From contig CAVWHY010000012.1 in assembly GCA_963754955.1 (NCBI GenBank), forward strand, positions 682,001-746,000: a DNA stretch of 64,000 bases, read 5' to 3'. Shown one piece after another: positions 36,394 through 45,400 of this stretch. This DNA comes from CAVQJU01 sp963754955 (GTDB lineage: Bacteria; Acidobacteriota; Vicinamibacteria; Vicinamibacterales; CAVVIG01). A program made the translations under genes and the position numbers. The notes beneath the pieces were generated by a model. That model had not been told where the DNA came from and did not search any database. It saw nothing but the letters and a program-made list of their open reading frames with translations. How positions within the stretch are numbered: the stretch's first letter is position 1; each line of letters starts with the position of its first letter.

Positions 36394-37173
36394 GTGAACA
36401 GACGGCGCGTCCTCCTCTGCACGATCGGCGTCATCGTGCTTGTGTGTTCCGCGCGCGCGGTTCTGCGCGCCGCCGACGACCCGCGCCAGATCGTGGGCGA
36501 ATCGCAGAAGCGGACCAACGCCACCTCCCAGCGGTACGAAGGCCTGCTGCAGGTGTTCGACGCCAAGGGCAAGATCGTCGACAAGCAATGGACGTTCGAG
36601 CGGCTCGGCGCGCACGGCCAGAGCAAGTCGGTGCTGCGCTTCACGGCGCCCGCCGAGGTGAAAGGCGTCGCGCTGCTCGTCTTCAACCACCCCGACCGGG
36701 CCTCCGATCAGTGGATGTGGACCCCCGCCATCGAGCGGGACCGGCGCATCGCGCTGCAGGATCGATCGACACGATTCTTCGGCACCGACTTCAGCTTCGA
36801 AGATCTCGAGGAACGCGACGTCGATCAGTACGACTACGTCCTGCAGGGTGAAGAGACGGTGGACGGGGCCCTGTGCTGGAAGATCGAATCGACGCCGAAG
36901 AAGACCAAGTCGTCGCAGTACACGCGGTCGATCGTCTGGATCCGCAAGGACAACTACGCGTTCGCGCGCGTCGAAAGCTACATCAAGTCGAGCCTCGTCC
37001 GCCGCCTGAACTACTCGAAGATCGAAAACGTGTCAGGCTACTGGACCGCACGGGTGATGGAGATCTCCGATCTCACCCGCGGCAGCCGCACGCGGCTCAC
37101 GCTGGACAAGCTGCAGTACAACGTGCCGCTGAAGGAAGAAGACTTCACCCTGCAGGCGATCCGGCGACAGTGA
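36394..37173 (+). CDS. LolA-like outer membrane lipoprotein-sorting protein
   Basis: 259 aa from GTG 36394, with a signal peptide (about 1-26). The mature domain matches the uncharacterised LolA-like family: MWTPAIERDRRI near 110, FFGTDFSFEDLE near 130, WKIESTPKK near 165 and SKIENVSGYWTARVMEI near 215. Its beta-sandwich is expected to bind lipid or lipoprotein in the periplasm. Followed with overlap by a barrel protein and then by an FtsX-type permease; such trios are typical lipid/lipoprotein export modules. Confidence 0.82.
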   Translation: MNRRRVLLCTIGVIVLVCSARAVLRAADDPRQIVGESQKRTNATSQRYEGLLQVFDAKGKIVDKQWTFERLGAHGQSKSVLRFTAPAEVKGVALLVFNHPDRASDQWMWTPAIERDRRIALQDRSTRFFGTDFSFEDLEERDVDQYDYVLQGEETVDGALCWKIESTPKKTKSSQYTRSIVWIRKDNYAFARVESYIKSSLVRRLNYSKIENVSGYWTARVMEISDLTRGSRTRLTLDKLQYNVPLKEEDFTLQAIRRQ

Positions 37174-38390
37174 AAAGGCTGCTCGCCGTCCTGCTGATCG
37201 CCGTGCCGCAGGCGGTCGCAGCCCAGACCTTCTCCCAGCGCGGTTTCGTCGAAGGCAAGGGCTGGTTCTACCCGAGGGATGCACCGAACGATCCCGTCAA
37301 CGGCGTCGGCGACCTGCTGGCGCGCGAAGATCTGTTCGTCAAACCCGCGTCGTGGATTCAGTTCGCGGCCGGCGCCGACGTGCGCGCGAACAGCCACCGC
37401 CAGGTGGACCGCACCTGGCGCGTCGATTTCTTCGATCGCGGCCGTCTCCGGCCGGCGCTGACCGTCCGCCGCCTGAGCGCGACGTTCAGCCGCGGCCCCC
37501 TGACCGTCGACGCCGGAAAACAGTTCATCCGCTGGGGGAAGACCGACATCGTGACGCCGACCGACTGGTTCGCGCCTCGCGACTTCCTGAACGTCATCGA
37601 CAACGAGTTCCTGCCCGTCACCGGCGTCCGGGGCGTCGTCCGCTTCGGCTCGAACTCGGCCGAAGGCGTGTGGGTGCCCAGGCTGACGCCGAGCCGCGTC
37701 CCGCTGCCGGACGATCGATGGACCGTCCCTCCGCCGGGCGGCCTGACCATCGTCGAGAATCCGGCCGTCTTCCCGGACGGCGAGCAGGGCGGCGTGCGGT
37801 TCAGCCACATCGGTTCCCGCGTGGAGTTTTCGCTGGCGTACTTCGACGGCTTCAATCACCTGCCGAATTTCCGAATCGTGCCGCCGCCCACACCGCAAGC
37901 GGTGACGATCGTGCCTGATTACCCGACGCTGCGCAGTTACGGCGGCGACGCCGCGATTCCGCTGCCGTGGTTTACCGCGAAGATCGAGGCGGCATATTTC
38001 ACGACGGATACGCCGCGGACCGACGAGTACGTGTTGTACGTCCTCCAGCTCGAACGTCAGATCGGCGAGTGGTCGCTGATGGGCGGCTACGCGGGCGAGC
38101 ACGTGACGAAGCAGGTGGCGGAGCTGTCCTTCGCGCCGAATCGCGGGCTGACGCGCGCGATCGTCGGCCGCGCCTCGTACACGATCGACATCAACCGCAG
38201 CCTGACGTTTGAAACCGCCGTGCGCCAGAACGGGGACGGCACCTACTTCAAGGGTGAATTCTCGCAGGCCGCCTTCCGCCACTGGCGGACGACGGTGAAC
38301 GCCGCGCTCATTCGAGGCGAGCCTGACGATTTCATCGGCCAGTACCGCCTCAACTCCTACGCCGGCCTGGCACTCCGCTACAGTTTCTGA
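37170..38390 (+). CDS. Outer-membrane beta-barrel protein, DUF1302-like
   Basis: 406 aa from GTG 37170, overlapping the previous stop. A signal peptide (1-18, ending VAA-QT) is followed by alternating amphipathic strands ending in a terminal Phe (ALRYSF), the Omp C-terminal signature. GKQFIRWGKTDIVTPTDWFAPRDF near residue 115 resembles DUF1302/alginate-type barrels that partner with LolA-like proteins. Cargo unknown. Confidence 0.75.
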   Translation: MKRLLAVLLIAVPQAVAAQTFSQRGFVEGKGWFYPRDAPNDPVNGVGDLLAREDLFVKPASWIQFAAGADVRANSHRQVDRTWRVDFFDRGRLRPALTVRRLSATFSRGPLTVDAGKQFIRWGKTDIVTPTDWFAPRDFLNVIDNEFLPVTGVRGVVRFGSNSAEGVWVPRLTPSRVPLPDDRWTVPPPGGLTIVENPAVFPDGEQGGVRFSHIGSRVEFSLAYFDGFNHLPNFRIVPPPTPQAVTIVPDYPTLRSYGGDAAIPLPWFTAKIEAAYFTTDTPRTDEYVLYVLQLERQIGEWSLMGGYAGEHVTKQVAELSFAPNRGLTRAIVGRASYTIDINRSLTFETAVRQNGDGTYFKGEFSQAAFRHWRTTVNAALIRGEPDDFIGQYRLNSYAGLALRYSF

Positions 38391-38406
38391 GCGCACAATA
38401 GGCAGA

Positions 38407-40959
38407 ATGAGGCTGTTCGGGCTGCTCAGCTGGCCGTATCTCCGCCGGCATGTCCTGCGCTGGGCGCTGACGCTGTCGGGCATCGTGCTCGGCGTCGCCG
38501 TGTTCATCGCCATGAACACCGCCGACCGATCGATCTTTCACGCTTTCGATCAGACGGTCGACCAGATCGCCGGCGCGACCGAACTGCAGGTCACGGCCGG
38601 TGAATTCGGGTTCGAGGAGTCGACGCTCGAGCTCGTCCAGGCGATTCCGGAAGTCGGCGTTGCCGTCCCGGTCATCGAGTCGATCGTGGACACGGCGGAC
38701 GCGAGCGAAGGCAGCCTGATGCTCCTCGGCATCGACATGACCGGCGATCGCAGCCTGCGCAACTACGCGTTCGAGGACGCGGACGCGTCGGCCATCGACG
38801 ACCCGCTGGTCTTTCTCGCCCAGCCCGATTCGCTGATGATCACGGCCGACTTCGCCGCGCGCCACGGCCTCACGGTGGGCCGCGCGATCTCGCTTCGCAC
38901 CATCCAGGGCGACCGGCCGTTCACCGTCCGCGGCATCATGGCGGCTGGCGGCCTGTCGCAGGCGTTCGGCGGAAACCTCGTCGTGATGGACATCTACGCG
39001 GCCGAGAAAGTGCTCGGCCGGAACCGCCGTTTCGATCGCGTGGATCTGCGCGCCCGCGACGGCGTGACCGTCGAGGATTGCCAGGCGGCTGTCCAGCGGG
39101 CCCTCGGCCCCGGCTTCGAGGTCGAGCCGCCGTCGTCGCGCGGCAAGCACTTCGAGGCGCTGCTGCAGAGTTATTCCACGTGGATGTCGATCGCCAGCCT
39201 GTTCGCGCTGATTGTCGGCACGTTCATCATCTACAACTCCTTCGCGATTGCCGTCACGCAGCGGCGTCCCGAGATCGGCATTCTCCGCGCGCTGGGGGCG
39301 ACGAGCCTCCAAATCCAGCGCGTGTTCCTGCTCGAGAGCGTGCTCGCCGGCGCGGTCGGCTCCGTCGTGGGTGTGCTGCTCGGGCTCGCGGGCGCGACGC
39401 TCATCGTGCGCTACACGAGCGGGGTCGTGGAGCTGGCGGGCGGCGTCGCCCAGCGCGTGACGGAGCTGAGCGTCAGCCCGGAGCTCATCGCCGCCGGGCT
39501 CGGGATCGGCATCGTCACGAGCCTGATCGCCGCGTGGCTTCCGGCGCGCAGCGCCGCCCGCATCGACCCGGTGAAGGCGCTTCAGAAGGGCAAATACCAG
39601 GTTCCCACCACCGTCGAAAACCGGCTGAAGCGCCGGCTGGCGTTCTGCCTCATCGTCGTTTCGGCGGTGTGCCCGCAGTTCACCGGGTCGAAAGTGCTCT
39701 TCTACACCGGCTACGCCTCGATGGTCGGGGCGGGGCTGCTGCTCGCCCCCGCCCTCACGCAGTGGCTCGCGAAGGCGCTGCGTCCGCTTCTCAAACGCGC
39801 ACTGCCGGTCGAAGGCGCGCTCGCCGCGGACAGCCTCGTTCAGTCGCCGCGCCGCACCGCGGCCACTGTCGGCGCACTGATGCTGTCGGTGTCGATGGTC
39901 GTGGCGTTCGGCGGTTTCATCGACGCCTTTTACGCGTCGGTCGGTGAGTGGCTCGACAACGTGCTCAACCCCGACTTCCTGGTGTCCGCGAGCGCCAACC
40001 TGACCGCGCGGCGCATGACGTTTCCCGCCGACCTCGGGGCTGTCGTCGCGGCCGTCGACGGCGTGGACCAGGTCCAGCTCATACGAAACGCGCGGGTGCT
40101 CGTCCACCAGCTGCCGGTCATGGTGATGGCGATCGAAACGGAGAAGATCGCCGCCGTCACGCAACGGTCGATGATCGCGGGGAACGAGCGCGACATGTAC
40201 AGGCTGACCGCCCGGGGCGAGGGCCTGTTCGTGTCGGGAGCGTTCGCCACGAACAACAACCTTGGACTGAACGACGTCGTCGATCTCCCGACGCCGACGG
40301 GAACGCTGCGGCTGCCCATCGTGGGCATCGTCCGTGACTACTCGGATATGCGGGGATCTCTATTCATCGATCGCGCCGTCTACACGCGCCGGTGGAAAGA
40401 CGACACGGTCAACACGGCGCGCGTGTACGTCAAGAAGGGCCACGACGTCGCGGAGGTCCGGAAACGCGTGCTCGCGGCGCTGGCGGGACACGGGCGCCTG
40501 CTGGTGCTGACAAACCGAGAGGTGCGCGGCTGGATTACCGATCTGCTCGATCAGTGGTTCGTCCTCACGTACAACCAGATCATCATCGCGATCCTGGTGG
40601 CCGTCCTGGGGATCGTGAATACCCTGACGGTGTCGATTGCCGATCGCCGGCGCGAGCTGGGCGTGATGCGCGCGGTCGGCGGCCTGCGCCGCCAGATCCG
40701 GCACACGATGTGGCTCGAGGCCGTGAGCATCGCGATCATCGGCCTGGTTCTGGGAATCCTGATGGGGTCCGTGAACCTGTACTACAGCCTGGGCATGGTC
40801 AAGCGGGATCTGGGCGGATTCGACCTGGACTACGTGTTCCCGGTCGCGTTCGTGCTCCTGACCATTCCCACGATCCTCGCCGCCTCGTTCGTCGCCGCAA
40901 TCGGCCCCGGCGAGTCCGCCGTTCGCGCCCGGCTCGTCGAGGCACTGGAATACGAATAA
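38407..40959 (+). CDS. ABC transporter permease, FtsX/LolE type, duplicated (850 aa)
   Basis: Inner-membrane permease with two FtsX domains and two MacB-type periplasmic domains. Helix 1 lies at about 20-40; helices 2-4 at about 260-385 with TQRRPEIGILRALGAT; a middle pair about 415-460; a second FtsX block at the C-terminus with ADRRRELGVMRAVGGL near 740. This 8-10-helix layout is that of LolE/YbbP-like proteins moving lipids or lipoproteins out of the inner membrane. No frameshift. It ends in LVEALEYE, as does its convergent paralogue of exactly equal length. The ATPase partner must be encoded elsewhere, most likely at 43512. Confidence 0.88.
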   Translation: MRLFGLLSWPYLRRHVLRWALTLSGIVLGVAVFIAMNTADRSIFHAFDQTVDQIAGATELQVTAGEFGFEESTLELVQAIPEVGVAVPVIESIVDTADASEGSLMLLGIDMTGDRSLRNYAFEDADASAIDDPLVFLAQPDSLMITADFAARHGLTVGRAISLRTIQGDRPFTVRGIMAAGGLSQAFGGNLVVMDIYAAEKVLGRNRRFDRVDLRARDGVTVEDCQAAVQRALGPGFEVEPPSSRGKHFEALLQSYSTWMSIASLFALIVGTFIIYNSFAIAVTQRRPEIGILRALGATSLQIQRVFLLESVLAGAVGSVVGVLLGLAGATLIVRYTSGVVELAGGVAQRVTELSVSPELIAAGLGIGIVTSLIAAWLPARSAARIDPVKALQKGKYQVPTTVENRLKRRLAFCLIVVSAVCPQFTGSKVLFYTGYASMVGAGLLLAPALTQWLAKALRPLLKRALPVEGALAADSLVQSPRRTAATVGALMLSVSMVVAFGGFIDAFYASVGEWLDNVLNPDFLVSASANLTARRMTFPADLGAVVAAVDGVDQVQLIRNARVLVHQLPVMVMAIETEKIAAVTQRSMIAGNERDMYRLTARGEGLFVSGAFATNNNLGLNDVVDLPTPTGTLRLPIVGIVRDYSDMRGSLFIDRAVYTRRWKDDTVNTARVYVKKGHDVAEVRKRVLAALAGHGRLLVLTNREVRGWITDLLDQWFVLTYNQIIIAILVAVLGIVNTLTVSIADRRRELGVMRAVGGLRRQIRHTMWLEAVSIAIIGLVLGILMGSVNLYYSLGMVKRDLGGFDLDYVFPVAFVLLTIPTILAASFVAAIGPGESAVRARLVEALEYE

Positions 40960-40962
40960 CGG

Positions 40963-43515
40963 CTACTCGTACTCGAGCGCCTCCACCAGGGAACCGTGTA
41001 CCGCCGATTCCGCCGGCCAGATAGCGGCGATGAACGCGGACGCCAGGATTGTCGGCACCAGCGCCGCTACGACCGTCAAGGGAAATGCGTACTCGAGCCG
41101 CATGCCCGCGATGTCCTCGTGAATGATCTGCAGGATGTAATAGAGATTGATCGCGCCCAAACCAAAACCCAGCACGAGCCCGAGCACCCCGATGCTGAGC
41201 GCTTCGATCCAGATCGTGCGCCGGATCTGCCCGCGGAGGCCGCCGACCGCCTGCAACACCCCGAGCTCACGCCGGCGGTCGGTGATAGAGACAGTCAGCG
41301 TGTTCACGATGCCCAGGATGGCCACCAGCACGGCCACCGCGATCTGCACGGACGTGAGGCCGAACCACTGATCCGTGACCTTCAGGATGTACGCCTTCAG
41401 CTCCGCGTTCGTCAGCACGAACACCTGCCGTGAGCCGGCGTAGCGTTCGAGAATGCTTCGCCGCACGTCCGGCATCTGCGCGTCCGGCTTCAGGTACAGG
41501 CGGAAGAGGTTCACGGTGTCGTCGTGCCAGTACTGCTGGAACAGGGTGCGATCCATCAGGATCGTGCCCTGCTGATCGGAGTAGTCGACGACGATTCCGA
41601 CAATGGGCAGGCGGATAACGCCGTACGGCGCGGGCACTTCGAGTATCTCTCCGTAAGAAAGATGCTGGAGCTGCGCGAGGTTATCGGACACCATCAGCCC
41701 CTGTCCGGCCGCCGTCCGGCGGTACATGTCCTCGATGTCGCCCTCGACGGGCGCGCGGCGTGCCGTCTGTGCCACGCTCGCCACGTCGACGGCCACGACC
41801 ATCACGGGCGTCTTCCGGAAGACGATGCGCGCGTCGCGCACGGCCTGGACGCGCTCCACGCCCGGCACCGCCGCCAGCTCCCCCGCCATCGTGCCCGGGA
41901 AGCGGATCGTGCGAATCACGATGCTCTGCGACGGCGACACGAACAGATCGGGGTTCAGCGCCGTTTCCATCCAGTCGATGATCGAATCGTAGCTGGCGCG
42001 CGCCATCCCGGCGAACGCGACGACCAGCGCGAGCGACAGCATGAGCGCGGCCACGCTCGCCGAGGTGCGCCGCGGCGACTGCAGGAGGCTGTCCGCGGCA
42101 AGCGCGCCCTCGACCGGCCGCAGCCATTTCAGCAGAGGGCGCATCGCGCGGGCCAGGCCAACCGCCAGCATCGGGCTGATGAGAAGGGCAGCGACGATCG
42201 CCATGATGTAGCCGATATAAAACACGGCCCGTGATCCGCCCACTGCGAGGCACACGATCGCGCCGGCGCCGCCAATCGCCGCGAGGATCGCCCGCAGCCT
42301 GTACTCTCCGGCCGACAGGATCTGGTACTTCCCCTTCTGCAGCGCCTGCACCGGATCGACGCGCGCGGCGTTTCGCGCGGGGATCATCGCCGCGACGATA
42401 CTGGTGGCGATCCCGATCCCGAGCGCGGCGGCGAGAAGCGCCGGGCTGCTCGAGACCTCGTCCGCGCGCTGCGCGACGCCGTACACATCGCTCAGCAGTG
42501 TCCCGATGGACGCGGCAATGCCGCGGGCGATGAGCATCCCGAACGCCAGCCCGCCAATCGACCCGACGAGTCCCGTGACCGCGCTCTCGCCGAGGAAGAG
42601 CCAGCGGATCTGCGCGCGCGTGGCGCCGAGCGCGCGAAGGATCCCGATCTCCGATCGCCGCTGCGTGACGGCGATGGCGAACGAGTTGTAGATGATGAAC
42701 ATCCCGATGAACAGCGCGAACAGGCTGGAGATGCCGACCATCATCGAGTACGCGGCCAGCATCGCCTCGAACTGCTGTCCGCGGCCTGATGGCGGCTCGA
42801 TCTGAAACCCGGCACCCAGCGCAGCCGTCAGCTCGCGCTCCGCCTCAGCAATCGTGGCCCCCGGTTTGACGCCGACGTCGATTCGATCGAACGTGCGGCC
42901 GCGCCCGAACATCCGCTGCGCGGCGTAGACGTCCATGATCGCGAGGTTGCCCCCGAACGCGCTCGTCATGCCGCCCGACTTCATGATCCCGCGGATGGTG
43001 AACTGCCTGTCGCCCTCGACCGTGCCCAGCCGGATCCGGTCGTTGACGCCGAGGCCGCTTTTCTCGGCGAACTGCCTCGTCAGGATGATCGAGTCGGGCT
43101 GGGCGAGAAACACGAGCGGATCGTCGATGACGTCTTCGTTGCCGCCGTCCAGGTCGTAGTCGCGCAGGCTCCGGTCGCCGGTCATGTCCACGCCGAGCAC
43201 GAGCAGGTGCCCTTCTCCGGCGATGTTCGTGTCCACGACCGCCTCGATCACCGGCACGGCGACGCGGACCGACTCCGCCGACTGCACCTTCTCGAGAATG
43301 TCCTCCGCGAACCCCGCTTCGCCCGCCGTCACCTGGATTTCAGTCTTGCCCGCAATGCGATCGACCGTCCGAGAGAACGCGAACAGTACGCTCTGGTTCG
43401 CCGTGTGCATCCCCACGAAAACGGCGACGCCGAGCACGATGCCCGCGACGGTCAGGATCGTCCGGAGCACGTGCTTCCGGAAATACGGCCAGCTGATCAG
43501 TCGGAGCAGAATCAT
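40963..43515 (-). CDS. ABC transporter permease, FtsX/LolE type, paralogue (850 aa)
   Basis: Paralogue of the convergent permease, same length and same motifs: a WPYFRKHVLRT start, DMTGDRSLRDY, TQRRSEIGILRALGAT near 290, SPRRTSASVAALMLSLALVVAF near 495, TDRRRELGVLQAVGGL near 740 and the LVEALEYE end. Its ATG overlaps the stop of the ATPase gene (ATGA), so ATPase and permease are translationally coupled. Probably a lipoprotein or lipid extrusion pump with the LolD-like ATPase. Confidence 0.88.
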   Translation of the reverse strand: MILLRLISWPYFRKHVLRTILTVAGIVLGVAVFVGMHTANQSVLFAFSRTVDRIAGKTEIQVTAGEAGFAEDILEKVQSAESVRVAVPVIEAVVDTNIAGEGHLLVLGVDMTGDRSLRDYDLDGGNEDVIDDPLVFLAQPDSIILTRQFAEKSGLGVNDRIRLGTVEGDRQFTIRGIMKSGGMTSAFGGNLAIMDVYAAQRMFGRGRTFDRIDVGVKPGATIAEAERELTAALGAGFQIEPPSGRGQQFEAMLAAYSMMVGISSLFALFIGMFIIYNSFAIAVTQRRSEIGILRALGATRAQIRWLFLGESAVTGLVGSIGGLAFGMLIARGIAASIGTLLSDVYGVAQRADEVSSSPALLAAALGIGIATSIVAAMIPARNAARVDPVQALQKGKYQILSAGEYRLRAILAAIGGAGAIVCLAVGGSRAVFYIGYIMAIVAALLISPMLAVGLARAMRPLLKWLRPVEGALAADSLLQSPRRTSASVAALMLSLALVVAFAGMARASYDSIIDWMETALNPDLFVSPSQSIVIRTIRFPGTMAGELAAVPGVERVQAVRDARIVFRKTPVMVVAVDVASVAQTARRAPVEGDIEDMYRRTAAGQGLMVSDNLAQLQHLSYGEILEVPAPYGVIRLPIVGIVVDYSDQQGTILMDRTLFQQYWHDDTVNLFRLYLKPDAQMPDVRRSILERYAGSRQVFVLTNAELKAYILKVTDQWFGLTSVQIAVAVLVAILGIVNTLTVSITDRRRELGVLQAVGGLRGQIRRTIWIEALSIGVLGLVLGFGLGAINLYYILQIIHEDIAGMRLEYAFPLTVVAALVPTILASAFIAAIWPAESAVHGSLVEALEYE

Positions 43516-44195
43516 CGCCGCACATCCTCGACGATGCGTCCGTCGCGCAGCGCGATCGTGCGCGGGCAGCTCTCGGCCACTTTCATGTCGTGCGTCACGA
43601 TGACGACCGTGGATCCCAGACGGCCGTGCAGGTCGCGGACGAGCGCGAGGATCTCCTCGCCGGTGTGCGTGTCGAGGTTGCCCGTCGGTTCGTCCGCCAG
43701 GAGAATCGGTGGATAGATGGACAGCGCCCGGGCGATGGCCACGCGCTGGCGCTCGCCTCCGGAGAGCTCCTCCGGCAGGTGGTTCAGCCGATGCCCGAGC
43801 TGGACGAGCGTCAGCAGCTCGCGGGATCGCTCGTCGACCTTCCGCCGCGGCCAGCCCCGCAGGTGCAGCGGCAGGCCTACGTTTTCAAGGCAGCTGAGCG
43901 TCGGCAGCAGGTTGAAAAACTGGAAGATGAAGCCGATCTTGTCCCGCCGCACGCGCGTGAGATCGTCGTCCGACAGGTCGGCCAGCGCTTCGCCGTCGAT
44001 GCGCACCTCGCCCGAGGTGGGACGGTCGAGGCCGCCGACGAGGTTGAGCAGCGTCGATTTGCCGGAACCCGAGGGTCCGATCACCGACACCATTTCACCC
44101 CGCTCGACGGCGAGGCTCACGCCGTCCAGGGCGATGACCTGTCGTTTACCCTCGAACCGCTTGGACACGTGTTCGAGCGCGATCACGGAGCTCAT
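43512..44195 (-). CDS. ABC transporter ATP-binding protein, LolD/MacB type
   Basis: Cytosolic ATPase of 227 aa. Walker A GPSGSGKST near residue 40, Q-loop FIFQFFNLLPTLSCLENV near 90, signature LSGGERQRVAIARAL near 143, Walker B ILLADEPTGNLD near 163 and the H-loop VTHD near 200; all intact. The DEPTGNLD form and length place it with LolD/MacB/FtsE. It feeds the adjacent permease and could also serve the three other orphan permeases of this window (38407, 55831, 57101). Confidence 0.93.
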   Translation of the reverse strand: MSSVIALEHVSKRFEGKRQVIALDGVSLAVERGEMVSVIGPSGSGKSTLLNLVGGLDRPTSGEVRIDGEALADLSDDDLTRVRRDKIGFIFQFFNLLPTLSCLENVGLPLHLRGWPRRKVDERSRELLTLVQLGHRLNHLPEELSGGERQRVAIARALSIYPPILLADEPTGNLDTHTGEEILALVRDLHGRLGSTVVIVTHDMKVAESCPRTIALRDGRIVEDVRR

Positions 44196-44202
44196 CGTGT
44201 GA

Positions 44203-44745
44203 TTAGTCTTTGTCCTTGACCCAGTAGCGCGAGTACTCGTCCAGGAATGTCAACGAGCTGAACGAGCGCATCCGGTCGAAGAACAGGACGCCGTTGAGGT
44301 GGTCGGTCTCGTGCTGGACGACGCGGGCCTTGAAATGCTGGAGGCGCAGCTCAATTCGCTCGCCTCTCCGATTCTGCGCCCGGACCGCCACGTCCCTGAA
44401 GCGCGGCACGCGCCCGCGGATATCGGGGATGCTGAGGCAGCCCTCCCAATCGTCGATCGTCTCCTCCCCCACGGGCGTGATTTCGGGGTTGACGATCGCG
44501 AACGGCTCGAGCCGCTCGTCGTCTTCGGGATCGGGGCGGGTGGGATCGAAGGCGACGACGAACAGGCGGAGGCTCTCGTGCACCTGCGGGGCAGCCAGGC
44601 CGACACCGTGGTACTCGGCCATGGTGTCCATCATGTCGTCGATGAGACGCTGGACGGCCGGGCTTCTGATGTCGCCACGCTCGAGGGGCGCCGCGGGCGT
44701 GCGCAGCACCGGATGGCCCATCCGCGCGACTTTCAGAATCGACAT
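44203..44745 (-). CDS. def: Peptide deformylase
   Basis: Metalloenzyme removing formyl groups from nascent proteins, 180 aa. The three motifs are present: GVGLAAPQV near residue 47, EGCLSIP near 98 and QHETDHLNG near 140, with Cys and two His as metal ligands. It starts at ATG 44745, only 11 bases from a TATAAT box shared with the divergent NUDIX gene, so the transcript is nearly leaderless. It precedes the ABC genes by 7 bases. Confidence 0.95.
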   Translation of the reverse strand: MSILKVARMGHPVLRTPAAPLERGDIRSPAVQRLIDDMMDTMAEYHGVGLAAPQVHESLRLFVVAFDPTRPDPEDDERLEPFAIVNPEITPVGEETIDDWEGCLSIPDIRGRVPRFRDVAVRAQNRRGERIELRLQHFKARVVQHETDHLNGVLFFDRMRSFSSLTFLDEYSRYWVKDKD

Positions 44746-44754
44746 CTCCGCGGA

Positions 44755-44762
44755 ATTATACT
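44755..44762. promoter_or_regulatory. Overlapping divergent -10 boxes (def / NUDIX)
   Basis: The 8 bases ATTATACT contain TATAAT on the minus strand (44760-44755) and TATACT on the plus strand (44757-44762), overlapping by four bases. Each predicts a transcript start 3 bases before its own ATG (44745 and 44772). RNA polymerase could occupy only one direction at a time. Confidence 0.6.
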
Positions 44763-44771
44763 GCGGGGGTC

Positions 44772-45329
44772 ATGGCCGACTGGCACCTGGCCGCGCACGA
44801 CGAAACGCACGCGTACCGATTCTGCCCGCGCTGCGGCGGCGAGCTGGAGCGGCGGCTGCTGAAGGCGACCGAGCCCGAGCGCCTCGTCTGCCTGCGCTGC
44901 GGGTTCGTCTTCTACCTCGACCCCAAGATTGCCGTCGGCACCATTATCCGCATGGACGACGAGCGCCTGGTGCTCGTGCGGCGCGCGATCGATCCTGGAT
45001 ACGGCAAATGGGTGTTTCCTGGCGGCTACGTCGATCGAGGCGAACCGCTCACGACCGCGGCGATCCGTGAAGCTCGTGAGGAGTGCGGTCTCGACATCCG
45101 GCTGGACGGGCTCGTGAACATCTATTCCTACGCGGGGCGCGCGCCGATCATCATCGTCTATGCCGCGACCGCAATCGGCGGCACGCTGGCGGCTGAGGAC
45201 GAGGAATGCCTCGACACCGCGCTCTTCGAGCTCCCCGCGATTCCGTGGGATGAGCTCGCGTTCCGCAGCACGCAGGAAGGGCTGCGCGACTACCTGGCGG
45301 GACTGCGGCACCCCGTACATCCAGGGTGA
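44772..45329 (+). CDS. NUDIX hydrolase with N-terminal zinc ribbon
   Basis: 185 aa. A zinc ribbon CPRCG and CLRCG (residues 18-46) precedes the NUDIX box GGYVDRGEPLTTAAIREAREECG near residue 84, which has all family Glu residues. The layout resembles NudC-like or small ADP-ribose/NADH pyrophosphatases; the substrate cannot be set from sequence alone. Transcribed divergently from def. Confidence 0.85.
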   Translation: MADWHLAAHDETHAYRFCPRCGGELERRLLKATEPERLVCLRCGFVFYLDPKIAVGTIIRMDDERLVLVRRAIDPGYGKWVFPGGYVDRGEPLTTAAIREAREECGLDIRLDGLVNIYSYAGRAPIIIVYAATAIGGTLAAEDEECLDTALFELPAIPWDELAFRSTQEGLRDYLAGLRHPVHPG

Positions 45330-45342
45330 GCCTCGGACAGGC

Positions 45343-45348
45343 TACAAT
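45343..45348 (+). promoter_or_regulatory. Possible -10 TACAAT upstream of the FbaB aldolase gene
   Basis: TACAAT just after the NUDIX stop predicts a leader of about 46 bases, ending in AGAGGG 8 bases before TTG 45401, an acceptable ribosome site that supports the TTG start. No -35. Confidence 0.35.
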
Positions 45349-45400
45349 GATCGAGCCAGGATCGTTGACAATTTGCTTTGATTGACGAGAGGGACATTCC

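Noticed and set aside
45365..45370. TTGACA upstream of the aldolase gene as a -35 box
   Set aside because: The position 17 bases downstream has no -10-like hexamer; it lies in the leader.
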